This document shows, piece by piece, positions 23,101 to 38,100 of a stretch of DNA of 64,000 nt. Numbering within the stretch: position 1 is the first letter of the stretch; every line of letters starts with the position of its first letter. The notes below the pieces were generated by a model that saw only the letters and a list, made by a program, of their open reading frames with translations, was not told where the DNA came from and made no database searches. Source of the stretch: Nautilus pompilius (Eukaryota; Mollusca; Cephalopoda; Nautilida; Nautilidae); contig JACATO010000591.1 in assembly GCA_018389105.1 (NCBI GenBank), positions 420,501 through 484,500 of the forward strand, in the 5' to 3' direction. The position numbers and the translations under genes were made by a program.

Positions 23101-26100
23101 AAAGCTTCCTTAGCCAGAATGCTTGTATTTACCTAGTAGCAACTGATTGTTAGCCAATTGGCAGATCGCTTTCCAGGATATATTTGTAACGAGTCATCTT
23201 CAATAAAGAATTAGGAGCCATCGCATGATAAATTACCTAGATACAGTCAGCCAACATAAAGTAGTAAGAAAGTTCATTCATATGATTCGTAATCATGTAC
23301 AGAACAAAAATAATAATGAATCTTAACAGCAAATTACTTCAAATGATTTGCTTTAATGTATAACCCTCGCAAGTTTCCAATCTGACCAGTTCAATCAGTG
23401 CTGCACAGGTCCAGTAAGATGTCAGGAGTAGTTAGCTGTTTTCATCTTCAGCCTTTGTCTAACAGTAATTTAGTTTTTTAAAACATTCTTGTTACTTTCA
23501 GGTCACCTGATCAGCCCTCCTCATGCAAACATGCAGCAATTCAATACTCACATTTAGCCAGTTCATTTATAGCTCAATGACAAATCCTTACCTGGAGCTG
23601 GTACAGCTGAGGTTGGTGAAGGTGAAGGTGAAGGTGATGTCGGAATGAGGTTGTCTTTTGTATTCTCCAGAGCTTTCTAAAACAAACAAATCACATGCTG
23701 ATTAAAGTGAAGTATTTTCTTTTTTCTTGACAACATTATGAAATCGTCTTAACAGCATGGAAAACTGATAATGATGCTCATTTTAAACATTTTTAATCAA
23801 GGTACTTATCTTTTTTCTTTTTTTTTTTATGGAAAACATCAGCAACATTTGGGTGAGTACGTAGCAAATAAACTGTTAAAAGTCCAAACTATGCAGACAG
23901 AACAAAACTATCAGCTGGTTGAAGCAAGCACCACAAAGGGTCAACTAAGATTGCTAACACACAGTCAACTGTGACCATATAAAAAGTAAGACAAATCAAA
24001 TACGGAGTAACTTTTAAAGCGATAACTACCTGTATATGAAATTAGGACAAAAGACAAAAAAATTAGGTTTTAAACTAGAATTATTAAGGGAAAAAAAAAT
24101 GGAAACTGAGTTTGATGATAATGAATTTGTTGTACACTACCTTTTTAGACTTCCGCCTTTTCATTTTCTCCTCTTCTGACATATGAAACTCTTTTGCTTT
24201 TGAAAACCTCTTTAGCTGGTGTAACTGTTAGTCAGGAAAAAAATAATCCTGGTGAGAATGAATACAGCCTTTTGTCAGTCAATTTTTGGAAAAATGAAAG
24301 CTGATGGTCGGTTACCAGTATGCAGTGGAATGTGAAATTAGATGTTTTAATATCCACAATAAATTCTACCCTGACCGTTCCGGTCTCATTTAATACATCA
24401 GTAGAGTGCTGCCTTTTTACATTACATATCAGATATGTGCCATATGCAAGGACGAAGGGCATCAGCAACTACACATAACTCATATCGTTCAAAAAATATA
24501 CTGTAATAAATTACTGTGTCATCAAAATGATGTTTATCAATCAGCAAATTAAAATGCGTAAGAATTATAAGCAATAATTCTAAAACTATGTAGGAGCACA
24601 CTGCAGAATTATAGCCAATTGTTGTGAATGTAGCTACTGTTTCTGAATGCTCTTTTGTTTCAGAAATCACCAAACACATTATAAACTCCTCTTACTGATA
24701 ACTTTAGAGTCAAATACTTGCTACATTCTTTCTCCTTGTAAGAGTCCTTTTGCACATAGAAGCAAGCAAGTGGTAGTTTGAAAGAAAAAAAATCATTTGT
24801 GTACGAGCAGGGTTAACTTCATCAGTAACAAACAAAATGGTTAAAAAATTTCATCAATGGGGTCCTTATTGATCTTTGGTCTGTTTAGTCAGGGGACCAC
24901 TAAGTAACAGAGCATCGCACAAAGAGGGAGAGAGTCATTCACACTCTTGATGCAGACTGTACAAGAAAGTTAATGATGTTCAAGATAAGATAGATATCTC
25001 CTAACAGCAGGCATGGTTAATGAAGGACGACGACTTCAACAATTCTGTGGAACCTCAGACAGCTGCTCTTTCACTGAATCTGACTACAAAGGAAGATTTT
25101 TTAGTTACCTGGTGGATTCCAGAAGATTGTTATTTACACAGAACTAAGCCCCCCAGCCCACACACCACCAACACCAGCTCTCCTTCTAGCTGAAGCCAAT
25201 TTTACATTTTGAACTGTTACTGCACCAGAAAATAGTTCAAGTCCAGTGACAATGATGGATGCGCACTTCTAAAATTTGTCCTCTCTTCAGATTTCTTCAA
25301 TTTTGGCTCTTACCGCTTTTAATTAATAGTTCATTTTTTTTAAAATTAGTATCGAACATTTAAATGTCTTTTTTGCATATCTCCAAAATTAGAGTACAAC
25401 CAGCAGGTGACTTTACCTGAAGATAAAGATGTAAAAAAAACAAAAGAAAAACCACAGCTCGTAATTACATAGTTAATGGCTAATACAATTCTTCTATTTA
25501 AAGTTTCCATAATTTTTTTTTAAGTTCTTTAAAGAAAATTCAAACATGAAAAATATTTCAATTTTTCACATTAATACATTATTTATATTAAATTATGAAA
25601 AGAATTTGAAAAGTCTTTATTTGAAAAATATATATACTGAATCCTGAAAGGTAATTCCGCTTGCTTATGAATGAACCAACCAATCACTGAGTGAATCAGA
25701 CACACGACAACAAAAAGTAGGTCATTAACAATACCAAAGTGCAGAACTGACCAGTTTCTGCTGCTCCCTCAGCTGATTCTCAACACCATCTCGTGCGATC
25801 CGAATAGCTTCCTTTAATTTACTAGGAATTTTCATTTGAGGTTTTCCAGTAGGAGGCAGCACCATATTGGAGAAAAATCTTTAACAGAAAAATAGTAAAT
25901 ACTGCAAATAACCAGGGTGGAAATTTAAATAAATTATTAGACAATTTTCCTCAAAAATGTTGCTGACCCTGTTGGTAAATATAAAGAACATTTTGTGTTA
26001 TTAGATAATAAAATTCTTTAGCAAAGGTGTCCATAAGAACTGAAAATAGCCTTGTGCTTCTCTGTTTGTTAAAATCAATCAGCATGCAGGTGAAATTGAC

Positions 26101-29100
26101 CAAACACAGACAGTTGCACACCTGAAGAATGATCCTTCTGTGCTCTTACCACCCAGTCAGAAATTTTGTTAAGCAATCAATGCACTTATGGGATGATGGC
26201 CAACAGTTTTTGCCACATCATAAGACACAGTCAGTCCACCATGAAATATAAACACATCTTTTTTTATTATTTTTTTACCTATTTTTATTTTATTTTGAAA
26301 AAAATATGCTAAGGTTAAAAATAATAATGTTAATGTTAGGTGCACCGCTTGACCAATGATATCTCAAATCTGATTATGCCACGTTCACCAATAATGGGGG
26401 ATATGGATAAGGAGAAAGAAAGGTCATGCTTTTATACTAAATGTCAGTAAAACCCTTGACTAGTAAATCCTTTGTAATGTCACTAACTGATGCCATGTAT
26501 TTGGAAATGTCTTTTGGCATCTGAAAATGATCTGCAGAGCTAACAAGAGTACATCATGTCTACTTCCTGCAACAGATGGACAATCCAGCATTGCCGGTAG
26601 CCATCTATGTCACATGGTATAGCGCCAGTTGAACTCCCTGAGATAACAATAAAGGTTCAGTAACCTGGAAATATGAGAACTTTGCAGTAGCTTCAAAAAG
26701 CCCCTGTCTAAGACTGGCAAAATGGGAACAATGGAAAGAAATTTAAAGTTTATCCAGGTCAACCATGGTCATACACTAATGATTTTAGTATAATTGATGT
26801 GTCTTGTTCAGAGACATTTTTCCATATTTTGACAGATTTCTCTGCTTCCACTGGTATGTTACAATATTAATATGTACAACCTGTACAGTCAGAATTAAAG
26901 TACAAGGGAGATTATTCTAGCTTATTTATTACCAAGCTATTTTTGATTTATGCAAGATGATGAATTCAGTTAAATAATTACCAATTATTAATAAAATAAG
27001 AAAAGCTAGAATATCTTATTAATGCATTCACTGAAAATAAATCTCTCTCTGTGATGTGATCTAATACAGATTCCTAACAGAATAAGTTGAGCATTGTTAC
27101 ATATCCACAAAATAACAGAATTAAACAGACTAGCAAGTACTTAGTACAATAACTTTAAGCATAGCAAATGGACAAGGTTAGCATAAAACTAATGAGGGCT
27201 TGCAACCATTTCTGAGCCACCTCTGAGTCTTCTGGTATCAGTTTAACATTTATAGCATCAATGATTTCTGTGAATGCTTTACATCAGCCAGGATGGAATT
27301 GAAAAGTTCTGATGAAATGGATGACGACCATCTAGGCCAATGCACTGGTTATGTGAACCCTACAAAACTGAGCAAGTACATGCAATGATTTCACAGCTCA
27401 AGATCTTCAGCAATCTGTCACCACTTTGCCCAATAACTATCACAGACGTTTTTATCTCACTTGCTGATGCTCGCCTTACACGCCTTTGGAAGCAATGCAC
27501 AGTATTTCAGACTCTTCCCTTATTTCAGCAGCTTAGATTCTACTAAATTTCTTTCTAATTAAATTATATTTTTAGCAAAACAAAAATATTTCTGCACATT
27601 TAATGTATTCTGATGATTGAACATTTGCGATAAAAACACCATACATCTAAGTGAGAACTCAGCTATGTCTGGTATTGGAACTCTTTATTTGAAATATTGC
27701 GGCTATAGGAACTTATTTTCAGAAAAAATTGAGAGTCAATTTCTCTTTTTTAAAATAGGTTTTCTGTTGTTGTTTTAAGCTCAAAAGTAAATAAAAATTG
27801 ATTTATAAAAAACAAAACAGGCATACAATAAGTACCATTACATTCGGTCCACAAGTAGCTGACAGAATGCCCATTGATGTTAGTGACAGGAAGGCTTCCC
27901 CAAAACAGATTACATGAGGTGACTCAGAGAGGGGAACCCTAAACCCCTGTTCAATATAGAGAAACTCCTACTTACGTGTGCACCAACAGATTAGATATTG
28001 TTGGGATGCCATTCTTGCATGCTTCTGTTGTAAGGATAGACTCCAATACTGATCCTACAAAAACAATAGTAAAGATCCCTAAGTTTATACATTTATAAAA
28101 AACACTCATTAAAAGATAGCTGGACTCTACTTTAGGTTCTCTCTAAATGCAAGTTTTATTTACCATTGAGATTAAAGCATTTTTTCAGTGTCAAAAAACA
28201 ATATATGACAAATTTAAAAAAGAAATTAAAGAAAAGTTTACACAACAGGGTTCTTAGCAAATACGAGGTCTGTCGAAAAAGTATCTGACTTTATTTTTTC
28301 CCGTTTGGGAGGCAAAAGTATGCTTAGTGGAGCTGCATGCCTTCATGCGCATGCGTGGTTTTTGGCGGGCTTGCTGGATGCATCAGTCGCTGTCAGGCAG
28401 CCAGTGTGTGAGGTGCTGTACTACTTACTCGTCGCATTTTCATTTTGCCCCCTGATGACGGAATGTGGAGTAACGATCTTGCATCAAGTTTTGCCAAAAG
28501 CTTGGAGATACCCAAGCGGAAACAATTTGCAAAATTCAACAGGCTTTTGGTGACAATGCCATGGGTGTTATCTAGATAAAAGAATGGTACAACAGGTTCA
28601 AAGATGGCCGCACATCGGTGGAGAGTGACCAGCGTTCCGGAGGCCGTCAACAAGCAGCAATGCAGTTGTTATCGAGAAAGTGCAGACGTTGATAATGGAA
28701 GATCATCGTTTGAAAGTGTGGGAAACTGGTGATGAGGTTGCGATCAGTAAAGATTCTGCACATTCAATTTTAGGGGAGGATTTGGGCTTGCGCAGAGTGG
28801 CAGCGAAATTTGTACCCAAGCTTCTTTCTCAGGAACAATAACAACTTTGTCTTGAGATGAGATGTGGGTGTACGGGTACAGCCCGGAAACCGAAGCTTAG
28901 TCATCACAGTGGAAGCAGCCAACTTTGCCAAGGCCCAAGAAAAGCACGTCAGGTCCAGGGCAAATTCAAGGTGATTCTGACCGTTTTCTTTGACTACTGA
29001 GGCATTGTGCATCACGAATACGCACCAGAAGGACAAACAGTTACAAAGGAGTACTATCGGGAAGTCCTCCTACGTTCTTGTGATGCAGTTCGGTGAAAGA

Positions 29101-32100
29101 GACCGGATCTGTGGGCCTCACAAAACCGGCAGCTGCATCATGACAACGCCCCAGCTCATTTGTCGTCGCAGCTGATCCAAGGTTTCTTGGCAAAGAAAGG
29201 CATTTCGCTCATTCACCAGGCTCCCTACTCTCCAGACATGGTTCCTTCTGACTTCTGGTTGTTCCCAAAAATGAAGATGCCACTGAAAGGCTTCCGCTTT
29301 GAGAGCCGAAAGGACATCATGCAGAATGCGACAGCAGAGCCGAGAGCCATTCCGGAAGAAGCATTCCAGATGTGCTTCGAAAAGTGGAAGGATTGCTGGG
29401 CTAGGTGTGTTGAGGCACAAGGGGCCTACTTCAAAGGGGATTAGCAATTGAACCCCACCAAGTGCATAATTTTTTTTTCCCAGCCTAAGGTCGGATACTT
29501 TTTCAACAGACCTTGTAAAGTGTAAAAGATTATTAGATTATTTAGCAGAAACAACTGATCAATAATAATGTAAATGGTTGATCACAGGTAAGTGAACCTC
29601 GTGTGAAAGCAGACTTCACTCTGTAGACTACCTAAGAATGTAGTCAAACCTTCCCACTGAAGGCAAGTAAGCAGTGTCTTTCATCTCCCCTAACTCAGCT
29701 TTAATTCAGAAGAATGACTACTGCTGTAATACCCAGTCTTTGTCAATCAAAACGGCTTACCAGATGCAGCCAAAAGTCACTTTAATTATTTTAAATACAG
29801 AGCAAGGCAGTTGAAGGAAGATCCTACCAAATTTACTTTATGTATTGATTTCCAAACAAACTCATCTATTTTACACTGTTTGATCAGTGGTTCAGATAAA
29901 CAACAAAATAATAAGAATAATTTAACAATGACGATATTGGCCATAGTAGAATTAAATAGAAATAATTATCTCCCCTTGACAATTTGTGTTCCTTACTACT
30001 GCACAATTATTTGTGACAAAATTACTAATGATGACTGACAATTGTTCCAAATAAAAAAAATGTTTAAATAATAAATATATAAAATGCAGAAAATCAGTAC
30101 AAGAATGGCTCTTGGCAACCAAGTCTAGTAGATAAATAAATCTATAAAGATTTTAAAAAAGAAATATTTTAGACAATCTAACAGACCATGACTCGGTTTT
30201 CTCTTGATATTACTGAGGCTCACATGAAACACCATCTGAATCTCTAGTCAGCATGGCGGCTCTTCAGGGCTGCGATCAAGAAGTGAGAAAAACATGGTAC
30301 ACTCCTATCAGAATTTAAATGGATTCCCTAGAAGCAAGCTATTAAATATTTAGACTATTTCTAAATGGTTTCTAAAAACTGTAAAATGTATCAGATTTGA
30401 ATCATGCTGTTCCAGTGTAAGGGCTAGAAGGTCCTACCTGTAGTAAGAAAACAGAAATATCCCATAAATACTGTTACATGGGTCCACTTTATTTTACTAT
30501 TTTAAATAAAAATCAATATTTAAATTTACTGTACATCCTCAAGTAGGGGCTTGCACAGCCAGCTTAACAGAACTGTTCTAATTCCCAAAATTGTATGTAA
30601 AATGTGTTTAAAATAAAGTGTCATTGCAACAATGTACTATGCAGAGAGGAGGCCCTGTTAATCTTTTCTTTGATATGCCTACAAAAAGCTATGTAGATGA
30701 AACAGTGAAGAGAAGAACAAAGCATCCCACATAAAAAACTCAACTGGTGTGTCATCCATCCACCCAAAACCTGACAGCATACAAGAGAATGATTGTAATT
30801 TTGAAAGGCTGGGGTTGACTCCAGGGAAGAGTCAACTCAGTTTGGCATACCCCCCTGACTTGGATTCTGTTTCCTCCCACACATAAAAATGAAGAATTCT
30901 AGTTGGGATTCTCGTTAGGTCAGTAAAAATTTGGGAACATTGGGCACTTTTGGGGCCAAGGTTTCTGGTGTCATGTTCCCCTTCCCTTTTTTTCACCATT
31001 TGGCTGGTGTTCTGGATAGGGGTCAAGAAAACACAACTTCAGCAATGTAATTCAATAAGCAGGAAAAAATGTATATTTTATGCTGCACAAAAAAGATTTC
31101 CACACAGTGTAGACTATCCACCCCATCTGTTTATCTGTACTTTCAGCCTGCCTGGTGTGAAAACTGGATGAAGGGACATTTTACCACCTACAACAAGACA
31201 AACTATACACACAAACTGCTGCCATTCTCTCTTAATAATCAAACTAAAACTTCAAGTCAATGTATCTTCTGATCAACTAAAGCGTAACCACCACCAAAGA
31301 TGTTTCAAGTATTTACTAAGTTCTGGGGGGCAGTCAGGGTGGAATGAATCACAGGTAGCCATGTTTAGACGTTCACCAAAAGTCATCTCATACAGCAGGT
31401 GGCCAAAGCAATACACATCTATACTTTCCATTTTCTACAAAAAAAAAAAAAAAAAACACAGACAAATATATTAACAAAATATGCATACATACTGTAAATT
31501 CAGATGTTGCAAGGCTAGGAAATAAGTTAGAAACAGGAGTATGCATCACACCTGAAACACAGCATCACAATATGCTGCAACAATGAAAATGGTTTGGTTT
31601 TCACCAAACCACCTTGAGTTTTTGAGGAGATCTATTTTTTCAAATTTTGCTGTCCTGTTAAAACAAGAGATTGCTGCAGCAACTAATATAATTTAACCGA
31701 TTCTGATCATTGCTCAGGTAGTGTGAATAAACATTACTGAACTAGTGCTAATGTTTTTGTTATTCTAAAGTTCCTTATTTAAAAACATCACTGATTACAT
31801 TTGTGATAGCAAATTCCTTCCTTTTTGATTAAATAGCAAAACTAACTAACTAAAGCATACATTTTAGTGATCATGGTTTACTGTCATCTAATTTAGGCAT
31901 TTGTAAAAAATCCATGTTTGTTTTTGTCACCCTTTTCACGACCCCAAGAGTTAACATGAAATGTCTTTCGACCTTTCAGGAATGATGTGGTGTAGTAACG
32001 TGCCTGGCATGCTGTAAGCTACATGATAACTTGCACAAACTTTAGATTATCTTTCTCTTTTGAACTAGTGCACCAACATGGTACATAAGGCAACACCAGA

Positions 32101-35100
32101 GGAAGCTCCCTAGTGTCAGCCAGGATCCTCTTCAAGTGCCAGAGCACGCACATTCCTTACATCTGTGCCAAGCTCTTGTGCTCTCACACCTAAGTTTCTA
32201 TTTGCATCAGTTACTTGTTTAAGTTTGAATGTCACTTTCCAACTTAAACTTGAATTATGTAACTTCATGGCAAAAGATTATTATTTACATTTGTGCCCTT
32301 AATATTTTTCTATCAGACCGAGTCTATCCATTTTGGATTACCTAAACTAATGTTAGATTAAAGATTATGCATGCTTTTATCCTGGAAGTTATTCATATAC
32401 TTACACAATACTGGACCAAGATTAATGCAGTGGATGCTTACCAACATTTTATATTATTCCTTTATGGTTTCAGTGTTCTACAAAATTTGTTTTACCTGGA
32501 TTACAGCTTGGTTGGTTTCTACTTTCTTTGAATTTTGCTTGCAGAACTTTTTTTTTAATCCTTTTTTAAGATGCTACTTTAGTTTCATAAAAATACTAAA
32601 GATGTTCAAACGAAATTCAGCTGGATACCATGATGAAGATGTTATTTCAGATGGGTTCTATTTGAACATCCCTAGTACATGCATACAGTATTAGAAATAA
32701 TTATGGAAAAAAAGGAAAAACTTGGTATGAAATGCAAATAACACATGATGGAACTACATCTCGTGTGTAAAAATGAACAGTCATAAGAAGCTATATGCAA
32801 AAGTGAGGCAAATATGTGAAACTGATACTGCTGATAATTGATGCAATCAACAAAGCCCAAACTCTCCAAGTATGTTCCCTACATGTTAAACAATGAATCA
32901 GAAGAGATCTTGCAAATGATCTAGCCATAAGTACAGATATTAATACTTCTTCAAGAATTGTAAGATGTCCATTAGCACAAAATGGTCTCAGTGGATGTGC
33001 AGCTGCCCAAAAACCTTTGTTGAAAAAAGGCAATTAAACAACAAGGCTGAAATGAAACAGAGGGATGACCAAACCTAGGTGTTCTTTACAGCTGAGTCCA
33101 AGTTCGGACTGCTGGGAAATAATCAACAACAGCCTTTTCAGAGTTGGCAGGCAGGGGATTGGTGTACAACAGCTAGTGAAATGATCGATACAAGTGTGGG
33201 GTTGCAAATCAGCCAAGGATGTCAAAGATTTGCATAAAATCAAAAATATATTGACTGCTAAAACAGGTATAGGCAGATTTTATCCATCGTACCATTCCCT
33301 CAAAGAGATTCCTTGTTGGGCAGGAATTAATCTTCCTACAAGATGCCCTGGTCTGCACAGTGTCCTGATGTTGACATCAGTGACACTACAAGGAGTTATA
33401 TGGCTACTGAGAAAGTGAAAGGGAAACCAAGCACCTTGGATAAATTGTGGAAAGTGCTACAGGGTGTTTGGAACAACATTCTAGTCACACACTGATAACC
33501 TGTGTGGGAGCGAGTAAATAAGGGGTCAAGCTCCAGATAAAGCGGAAAGGTCACATACCAAATAATGAAGCACTGTACAGCTATTCATTTTGTTTTTGTA
33601 TATTTTCTGTAAAACGTATTGCATATGTAATGTGCGTGTGTACTCCTTATTTGAGCATATTTCATGTTTCCATAATTATTTCCAATTGTGTTTTCTTTTT
33701 CTAATTGCAAATGCAATCACACCAATGCATGTGTATCCCTAAAGTGATTAATAAGATCATGAACTACAGTGAAAGCAGCCCTTTGTTACAGACCCCGCTT
33801 GGGACTTGAATGTGCATGTTAAAACACTCAGTGCCAACAAGCTTTGTCTTATCTCAGTCAGACAACAGTATTATTCCAATCTTTTAGTAATTATGGCACA
33901 TGCACTTCAAATCTTTGTTGTAAATTATCAATTGCATATTCATGTACAATAAAAATTTTACAGGTGTTAACAGTTATACTGCGTGTCAGGCATCCTACAC
34001 CAGTACATTCAATATTGTGATATAGCAAACTTATTTTAAAGCCTCATAATGTTGTCGATGTCCAAAATCATTCCTACAGGTAAAATTTCAGCTTACTCTC
34101 ATAATGGAATACAGCCAAGCTTATAAAAAAGCAAGATCATCCATAAATAAAACCATGATGATGAAATCTCTTAACTTCTTTTTGTAGAGCCTAACAGTTA
34201 ATCAAGAACTGTGCTAACTCAACAAGAAAACTGACGAAACAAAATGTTTCCAAAGTGCAAGATGATGCACTTACAAGACAGTTACTGCCGGACACCTAAA
34301 AAAAAATTGTGCAACAGACAATGCATCTTTTATAGACTTAAATGCGGTGTGAGAAGCAACTTATTCTGTAGTCAAGTCAGGTCTGAGTTAGAGAGAGGTT
34401 ACATGTACACTGTATCAGTATCTTCTTACTGGCTGGTCCACAGTAGATAACTAGAGCTGCTCAGTTCAAATAAAAACTTTTTAACTGACCTGGATCTTTC
34501 TGAACTGCATAAAGTATCCTTTGTAGTATGATGGCAGGCCCAGCAACCATGTCTCTATATCCAATAATTTACACAGATTTCCAGAAATGATTATATTACC
34601 CGCATGCAAATTACCTAGAGACAAAACAAATGTGCACAGTATCACAATACAGCTCCAGTGATGTCATCTGTGTAGTTATTTTTAAAAAAAAAAAAAAAAG
34701 GTGAGCCTAACATAATGTGAATTAGGTGGGAAATTCTAAAAACTGGTTCCAGATCCTCATTTTTAATTAGTTCTCTCTAGATCAAAATATCGGAAAGTTT
34801 GGAATATCGATTTTTTTGGTCAAATTAGTCCAAAACGAAGTTTATTGATTAAATGCCCCTATCTCCAGGAAAAGATACAAACATTTTAAAAAACTCAGTG
34901 AGAATGAAAAATGAATTCATACTATTTTCACTTATAATGCTGAGGGGTTGGAAGAAAGCAGAAATTTCTCATACTGCCAAAATAGATATATTTTAAAAAG
35001 ATGCAGTTATCTGATTCTTGAAGTCCAAATTGCTACATGCAAAATTATTGGTAGAAATCCAACCAGAGCACAGAATTAACACTGCCACGACTAGATCCAT

Positions 35101-38100
35101 CTCAAGTATAGCTTTATTGAGCAAATCTCAGGTATAAAAACCATCATTTGGCTCAGCAGTTACCCTATGATATTATATATATATAACAATAAATTTAACA
35201 ACAAAGGTGGACATATTTCTCACCTGCAGATGTAATTGAAGGTGGACTAGTAAATTTTCTTATATATATACAAGGTCTATCCAAAAAGAAACTGAACTTT
35301 TAAAACAGCGCGCCAACCAGCTGGCACAGCATGCCCACAACTGCAGTGCTGTGTATCGGTAACCTTGACCTCCAGTCTAATAATAGCTGCATCATGCCAC
35401 GTCAGTCAGTCGTGAATCTACATGCGCTAGAGTGAAAGTATGTTTAGTGCACTTGGCGATTTGTCGCAAGTTGAACAATGAAGGATCTTGAAGAGCAACA
35501 TGTTTGTGTGAAATTCTGTTTCAAATTGGGAAAAACTTTTACGGAGACTTTTCCAATGTTGCAACAGGCCTATGGGGAGGATTGTTTGAGCCGTACGCAA
35601 TGTCACGAGTGGTGCCAGCGTTTCAAATCAGAAGAACATCCACCGAAGACAATCCCAAATCTGGACGACCTTCCACGACAACGGACGACAATCACATCGA
35701 GAAAGTGCTTGCTGTGATCCGTGTAAATCGTCACCTGACTGTCCACAAAGTTTCCGAAGAAGTAGACATCTGTAAAAGTTCATGCCACATGATTTTAAAA
35801 GAAAAATTGTACATGCATCATGCAGCCACAAAATTTGTGCCATGTCTGCTGACAGATGAACAAAAAGAGAACCAAGTCACAGTCAGTCAGGAACTCTTTG
35901 ATCGTTCGAATGCTGATGAAAGCTTTCTGAAAAGTGTCATAACAGATGACAAAACGTGGGTATATAGTTATGATGTCAAAACAAAAAGGTAGTCATTGCA
36001 GAGTTGGATCATCGTCGCCGTGACCAAAAAAAGCACATCAGAGTCGCTCAAATGTGAAAGTGATGTTGATCGTCATTTTTGATTGGAAGGCTGTCGTTCA
36101 TCATGAGTTTGTTCCACATGGTCAGACGATCAATAAAGAGTTTTACTTGGATGTCTTGAGGCGGTTGAGAGAGGCAGTGTGAAGAGGCCTGAGGTATGGA
36201 AAAACAAAACCTAGATGCTGCACCACAACAACGCACCTGCTCACACACACCCCCCCTTATCTGTGACTTTTTGGCAAAGCACGAGACGACTTTCATCCCT
36301 CGGCTGCCTTACTCTCTGAATTTGACCCCAGCGGACTTTTTTTGTTCCCAAAGTTGAAATCCACCCTGAAAGGTCACTGATTTCAGACGATAGAGGAGAT
36401 TGAAGAAAATTCGCTATGAGAAATGCGCACTATCTCTGAAAACACATTCCAAAACTGGAAAAAATGTTGGGAGTGGTGTATCAACAGTGGAGGGAACTAT
36501 TTTTAAGGAGACAAGTCTGATTAAATTGTAGGTAAAGCAATAACTTTGTTGTTTAAAAAGTTCATTTTCTTTTTGGACAGACCTCATATATATGTACATA
36601 TATATTTTTTTTTAAATTTTAAATCTAATTTACTGTAGTTTACTTTGAAATTTCTGACATGTGAATGCTGATAATATTGAAGCTACATAATCAATTAATA
36701 AACAAGATTATTTTCCTAATGAATTTTGCAACAAATAATACTTTTGAAAAATTACTAAAACTAATGAAAAAAGGAAAAATTAAGTGAAACATTGTGGAAG
36801 TTTGGGGTTTTATTCTATGCATTTGATTAGCATGAGACTACAATAAAATCTGAAGTTAGGATCACTTTCCAAATTGTGCTGCCCCATTCAAACAAAGATT
36901 ATTGTAGTAATTAAAATACACAAATTAGATCATTGCTCAAATAGTTAAATATGTTCGAGGGTATTGGTAAACATTGCTGTACTAGTATTATTGTTATCGT
37001 TTTTCTAGATTTCCCCCCCAAAAAATCATTCCTTTATGTAATTATACTTTCAGTAACAAACTAATCCCTCTCATTTAAATATAAAAATAATTAGCTACAT
37101 TATTTCTTTATCGATTATGCTCATTTTCCTCCAGGTTTTAAAATTCACAAAGAATCCCCCCCTTTTTTTGGTCACATTTTGCACTACTGAAACCTCGTTT
37201 GAATTGTTTTCAGCCTTTCACAAGCATGCAGCAGTAATCAGCCACACCTTGTTCTGTTATCATACACTCCAGCAATTTCTAAAATTTCCATAGCTCTTGT
37301 GCACAATGCATTTTTTTCAAATTCAAACAATGCAAATGAGCAGAGTCAACATTAGTGCTACTGCATCATACGAGGTCATCAAGAGTTCCAGGACTAAACT
37401 TATTCAGAAATAAAAATTATCAAATTTATCTCCTTCAAAGTAGTTCCATCCTATTGATTCCAGCGCTCCTGCCACCTGTTGAAGCATCTCTGGTACTCTT
37501 CTTTCATGATGGCTTTCAGTTCCTGCATCACATTTTGGATGGTGGTTGCACATCCTGAAATCTCTTTGTTTTTAAGGTGTCAATGTCTGGGGAATAGAAA
37601 AAAGTTGTACGTGGTCAGAAATTCTCATGTGGAGTGTGTTGATTGTGATGGTGCATTGTCATGATGCAACATCCACACACCTGCCTGCCATTTTCCAGGC
37701 CATTTCCATCAAATGCATCTCTTAGGCATTTCAGGATAGCCAAATAAAACCACTGTCACGTTCAGCATTCTCCACATGAGAATTTCTGACCACCAAATGA
37801 GTTTTATCTATTCCCCAGACTGAAACGCACACTAAAGGGAAAGAGATTTCAGAATGTGCAACCATCCAAATACGAGGCAGTAACTGAAAACCAACACAAA
37901 AGAAGAGTACCAGAGATGCTTCAACAAGTGACAGGAGCGCTGGAATCAATAGGAGGGAACTATTTTCAAGGAGATAAATTTAATTAACTATTTTGCGCTT
38001 TAGTTTTGCCTGAATAAATTTAGTCCTGAAATGTTTTGATCAGACCTCATATACCTAAGTTTGGAGCAACCTTTTGGAGTATTTGAGCTGTGACAAGAGT

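Larger units (their letters stand above)
28055..31316 (-). other. PXK intron 9
   Basis: Contains the mariner element at 28264-29515 and a plus-strand SINE near 30741-31000. The rest is AT-rich without recognised features. Confidence 0.6.

Noticed and set aside
28393..29447. Minus-strand frames within mariner 1
   Set aside because: Antisense shadows; the plus strand carries the transposase motifs.
31317..31320. Read-through of PXK exon 9 to a stop near 31271 as a short isoform
   Set aside because: The frame stays open past the donor, but the downstream exon continues the family sequence in phase, so the spliced form is preferred; a short isoform cannot be excluded.
37355..37664. Plus-strand frames over the foldback left arm
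   Set aside because: The meaningful reading is on the minus strand, with HHDNAPS and the mariner C-terminus.
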